Source of the DNA: Kineococcus rhizosphaerae
GTDB lineage: Bacteria; Actinomycetota; Actinomycetes; Actinomycetales; Kineococcaceae
Assembly: GCF_003002055.1 (NCBI RefSeq)
Contig: NZ_PVZF01000010.1
Location: forward strand, 1-64,000
Reading direction: 5' to 3'
DNA length: 64,000 nt
Part shown: piece by piece, positions 62,037-64,000 of the stretch
Numbering within the stretch: position 1 is the first letter of the stretch
How the letters are laid out: every line of letters begins with the position of its first letter
Made by a program: the position numbers and the translations under genes
Notes under the pieces: model-generated
What the model saw: the letters and a program-made list of their open reading frames with translations, nothing else
Databases searched by the model: none
What the model was told of the DNA's origin: nothing

Positions 62037-63500
62037 TCAGTACCGGTAGTGCTCCGACTTGTACGGGCCCTCGACGTCGACGCCGAGGTAGTCGGCCTGC
62101 GACTTCGTGAGCTCGGTCAGCCGGACGCCGAGCGCGTCCAGGTGCAGGCGGGCGACTTTCTCGTCGAGCTGCTTGCTCAGGCGGTACACGCCGACGGGGT
62201 AGCTCTCGGGCTTGGTGAAGATCTCGATCTGCGCCAGGACCTGGTTGGCGAACGAGTTCGACATGACGAAGCTCGGGTGGCCCGTCGCGTTGCCCAGGTT
62301 CAGCAGACGCCCCTCGGACAGGACGATGACGCTGTGCGCCGCGACGCCCTCGGACGCCGGGATGCGCCACTCGTGGACCTGCGGCTTGATCTCGACCTTC
62401 TCGACGCCGGGGATCCGGGCGAGGCCGGCCATGTCGATCTCGTTGTCGAAGTGGCCGATGTTCCCGATCAGCGCCTGGTGCTTCATCTTCGCGATGTCGG
62501 CCGCCATGACGACGTCCTTGTTGCCCGTCGCGGTGATGAAGAGGTCGGCGGTCTCGACGACGTCCTCGAGGCGGACGACCTGGTAGCCGTCCATCGCAGC
62601 CTGCAGGGCGTTGATGGGGTCGACCTCGGTGACGACGACGCGCGCGCCCTGGCCGCGCAGCGACTCCGCGCAGCCCTTGCCGACGTCGCCGTAGCCGAAC
62701 ACGACGGCCGTCTTGCCGCCGATGAGGACGTCGGTGCCGCGGTTGATGCCGTCGATGAGCGAGTGGCGGGTGCCGTACTTGTTGTCGAACTTCGACTTGG
62801 TCACCGAGTCGTTGACGTTGATCGCCGGGAAGGGCAGGACCCCGTTGCGGAAGTACTCGTCGAGGCGGTGCACGCCCGTCGTGGTCTCCTCGGTGACGCC
62901 CTTGATGCCGGCCGCGATGCGGGTCCAGCGCTCGGGGTCCTCGGCGAGGCTCTTGCGCAGGTGCTCCAGGACGACGGCGTACTCCTCGGAGTCCTCCGCG
63001 GTCGTCGCCGGGACGGCCCCGGCGGCCTCGAAGCGCTTGCCCTCCAGGACGAGCGTCGTGGCGTCGCCACCGTCGTCGAGGATCATGTTGGGGCCGATGC
63101 GGTGACCCTCGGCGTCGGTGCCCCAGTCGAAGATCCGGTCCGCGAGCGCCCAGTACTCCTCGAGGGTCTCGCCCTTCCAGGCGAAGACGGGGACCCCGGC
63201 GGGTTCGTCGACGGTGCCGTCGCCGACGACGACCGCGGCGGCGGCCTGGTCCTGGGTGGAGAAGATGTTGCAGCTCGCCCAGCGGACCTGCGCGCCGAGG
63301 GCGACGAGGGTCTCGATGAGGACGGCGGTCTGCACGGTCATGTGCAGGGAACCGGCGATGCGGGCGCCGGCGAGGGGCTTGGAGTCGCCGAACTCGGCGC
63401 GCAGCGCCATGAGCCCGGGCATCTCGTGCTCGGCCAGGCGCAGCTCGTGGCGCCCGGCCTCGGCCAGGGAAAGGTCCCGGACCTGGTACTCGAAAGACAT
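62037..63500 (-). CDS. ahcY: S-adenosylhomocysteinase
   Basis: A 487-residue enzyme that cleaves S-adenosylhomocysteine to adenosine and homocysteine and so keeps methylation running. Substrate-domain motifs include [32 protein letters not shown] and [17 protein letters not shown] (catalytic Lys and Asp). The NAD domain has [18 protein letters not shown] and [11 protein letters not shown]. The C-terminus ends with KSEHYRY, which reaches the partner's NAD. It has the 40-residue insert of the longer bacterial form. GAGGA precedes the ATG. Confidence 0.97.
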   Translation of the reverse strand: MSFEYQVRDLSLAEAGRHELRLAEHEMPGLMALRAEFGDSKPLAGARIAGSLHMTVQTAVLIETLVALGAQVRWASCNIFSTQDQAAAAVVVGDGTVDEPAGVPVFAWKGETLEEYWALADRIFDWGTDAEGHRIGPNMILDDGGDATTLVLEGKRFEAAGAVPATTAEDSEEYAVVLEHLRKSLAEDPERWTRIAAGIKGVTEETTTGVHRLDEYFRNGVLPFPAINVNDSVTKSKFDNKYGTRHSLIDGINRGTDVLIGGKTAVVFGYGDVGKGCAESLRGQGARVVVTEVDPINALQAAMDGYQVVRLEDVVETADLFITATGNKDVVMAADIAKMKHQALIGNIGHFDNEIDMAGLARIPGVEKVEIKPQVHEWRIPASEGVAAHSVIVLSEGRLLNLGNATGHPSFVMSNSFANQVLAQIEIFTKPESYPVGVYRLSKQLDEKVARLHLDALGVRLTELTKSQADYLGVDVEGPYKSEHYRY

Positions 63501-63562
63501 GCGAGTCCTCTCGTGCGGTTCGTGACGTTCCCCGGCGCGGCCTCTCTGGGCCTCGCACGGCA

Positions 63563-64000
63563 TCACCGCACGCCGGAGCTGTCTCCAGGGTACGCGCCGC
63601 GGGTCGTCGCCGGTCGCGGGCCGGGGGCGGTGAGGAGGTCCGCGGCCTCGATGACGAGGCGGTCGGCGAGGTCGGGGGGCAGCCGTCCCGAGGCCGCCAT
63701 GGCGGCCACCCCCTGCAGGGTCGCGGCCAGCAGGAGCTGGCGCAGCGGCGGGTAGCCGGGGGCGGCGGGAGGGCCGGCGGGCAGGGTGGCGGCGACGGTG
63801 GCGAAGAACCGGGCCGCGGCGGCCCGCGTCGCGGGTGACGCCTGGTCGCCCTTGGTGGTGAACATGAGGTCGAGCAGGGCCGGTTCGCGCACGGCGAAGT
63901 CGACGAAGGCGCGGGCGGCGGCGGTGACGTCGGGGCTGTCGCCCAGGGCGTCGTTCAGCCGGGTGAAGCCGCGTTCGGCCAGACCGTCGAGCAGCGCCCG
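63563..64000 (-). CDS. TetR-family regulator, C-terminal part
   Basis: The gene enters from the right edge and ends at 63563; at least 145 residues are present and the DNA-binding N-terminus is outside the window. The visible part ([57 protein letters not shown]) matches the ligand-binding domain of TetR regulators with the WHG-type [18 protein letters not shown] motif. It lies 62 bp upstream of ahcY on the same strand; whether it regulates it is unknown. Confidence 0.8.
   Translation of the reverse strand, partial: RALLDGLAERGFTRLNDALGDSPDVTAAARAFVDFAVREPALLDLMFTTKGDQASPATRAAAARFFATVAATLPAGPPAAPGYPPLRQLLLAATLQGVAAMAASGRLPPDLADRLVIEAADLLTAPGPRPATTRGAYPGDSSGVR

Noticed and set aside
63501-63600. 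Possible SAH or SAM riboswitch before ahcY
   Set aside because: The leader can fold into small hairpins (GGCC-CAGAGA-GGCC and others), but the conserved cores of known SAH and SAM riboswitches are not present, and half of the stretch is the TetR coding end.

Overview
The window is high-GC actinobacterial chromosome, by eye well above 70% G+C. Start codons are mostly GTG or ATG, adjacent genes are often coupled by 4-bp GTGA or ATGA overlaps, and the mtrAB-lpqB and hpf-secA blocks are those of Actinobacteria. The 16S 5' end and overall gene style fit Kineosporiaceae/Kineococcus-like organisms, but genus is inference. No tRNA gene or CRISPR array was seen.

Layout. (1) 1-0.5 kb: the 5' end of a 16S rRNA gene on the minus strand, with its leader and two promoters. 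(2) 0.5-13.1 kb: a CpaE/MinD-like ATPase and SAF-domain protein, a small HTH protein, a LysM protein, an Rv3235-like protein, secA, a GGDEF-EAL protein, a YcaQ-like protein, a LuxR-type regulator and hpf. (3) 13.4-23.8 kb: comF, a multiple-monosaccharide ABC importer (mmsB-mmsA-chvE) with a divergent LacI regulator, then lpqB-mtrB-mtrA. The sugar module sits inside the conserved mtrAB-lpqB/comF-hpf-secA neighbourhood. (4) 23.9-29.0 kb: a membrane-protein/DUF4129/DUF4350/MoxR/DUF58 operon divergent from mtrA. (5) 29.1-37.1 kb: two heterodimeric ABC exporters, a Tn5-Ble-like bleomycin resistance protein and a small roadblock-like protein. (6) 37.1-40.5 kb: a MASE1-PAS-GGDEF-EAL protein. (7) 40.5-45.8 kb: an accessory segment bounded by inverted sequences that look like insertion-sequence ends. 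It holds a MazEF-type toxin-antitoxin pair, a GH10 xylanase-like lipoprotein, an XRE/membrane-protein pair and a repeat family, but no transposase. (8) 45.9-64 kb: housekeeping and regulatory genes: a DHFR-like reductase, a probable beta-lactamase-fold pseudoenzyme, an AAA ATPase, SpoIIM, a GlxA-type AraC regulator, a NarL-type two-component pair, rifampin ADP-ribosyltransferase (arr), a PAS-GGDEF protein, GAPDH, an S9 peptidase, an RDD protein, GlgX, a GDSL hydrolase, S-adenosylhomocysteinase and a partial TetR regulator.

How the genes work together. MtrA/MtrB/LpqB with SecA, the LysM protein and the MoxR-DUF58 cluster suggest an envelope and division-control neighbourhood. Three c-di-GMP proteins occur in one 64-kb window. 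Arr and Ble are two chromosomal resistance determinants. Many single genes have a TANNNT- or CANNNT-like hexamer exactly 6-7 nt before the start codon, which suggests leaderless transcription and was used here to choose several starts.

The least ordinary items are the 5.3-kb segment with inverted IS-like ends and no transposase, an ABC exporter pair with complementary loss of one ATP site, and a dispersed intergenic repeat lying at two gene junctions.
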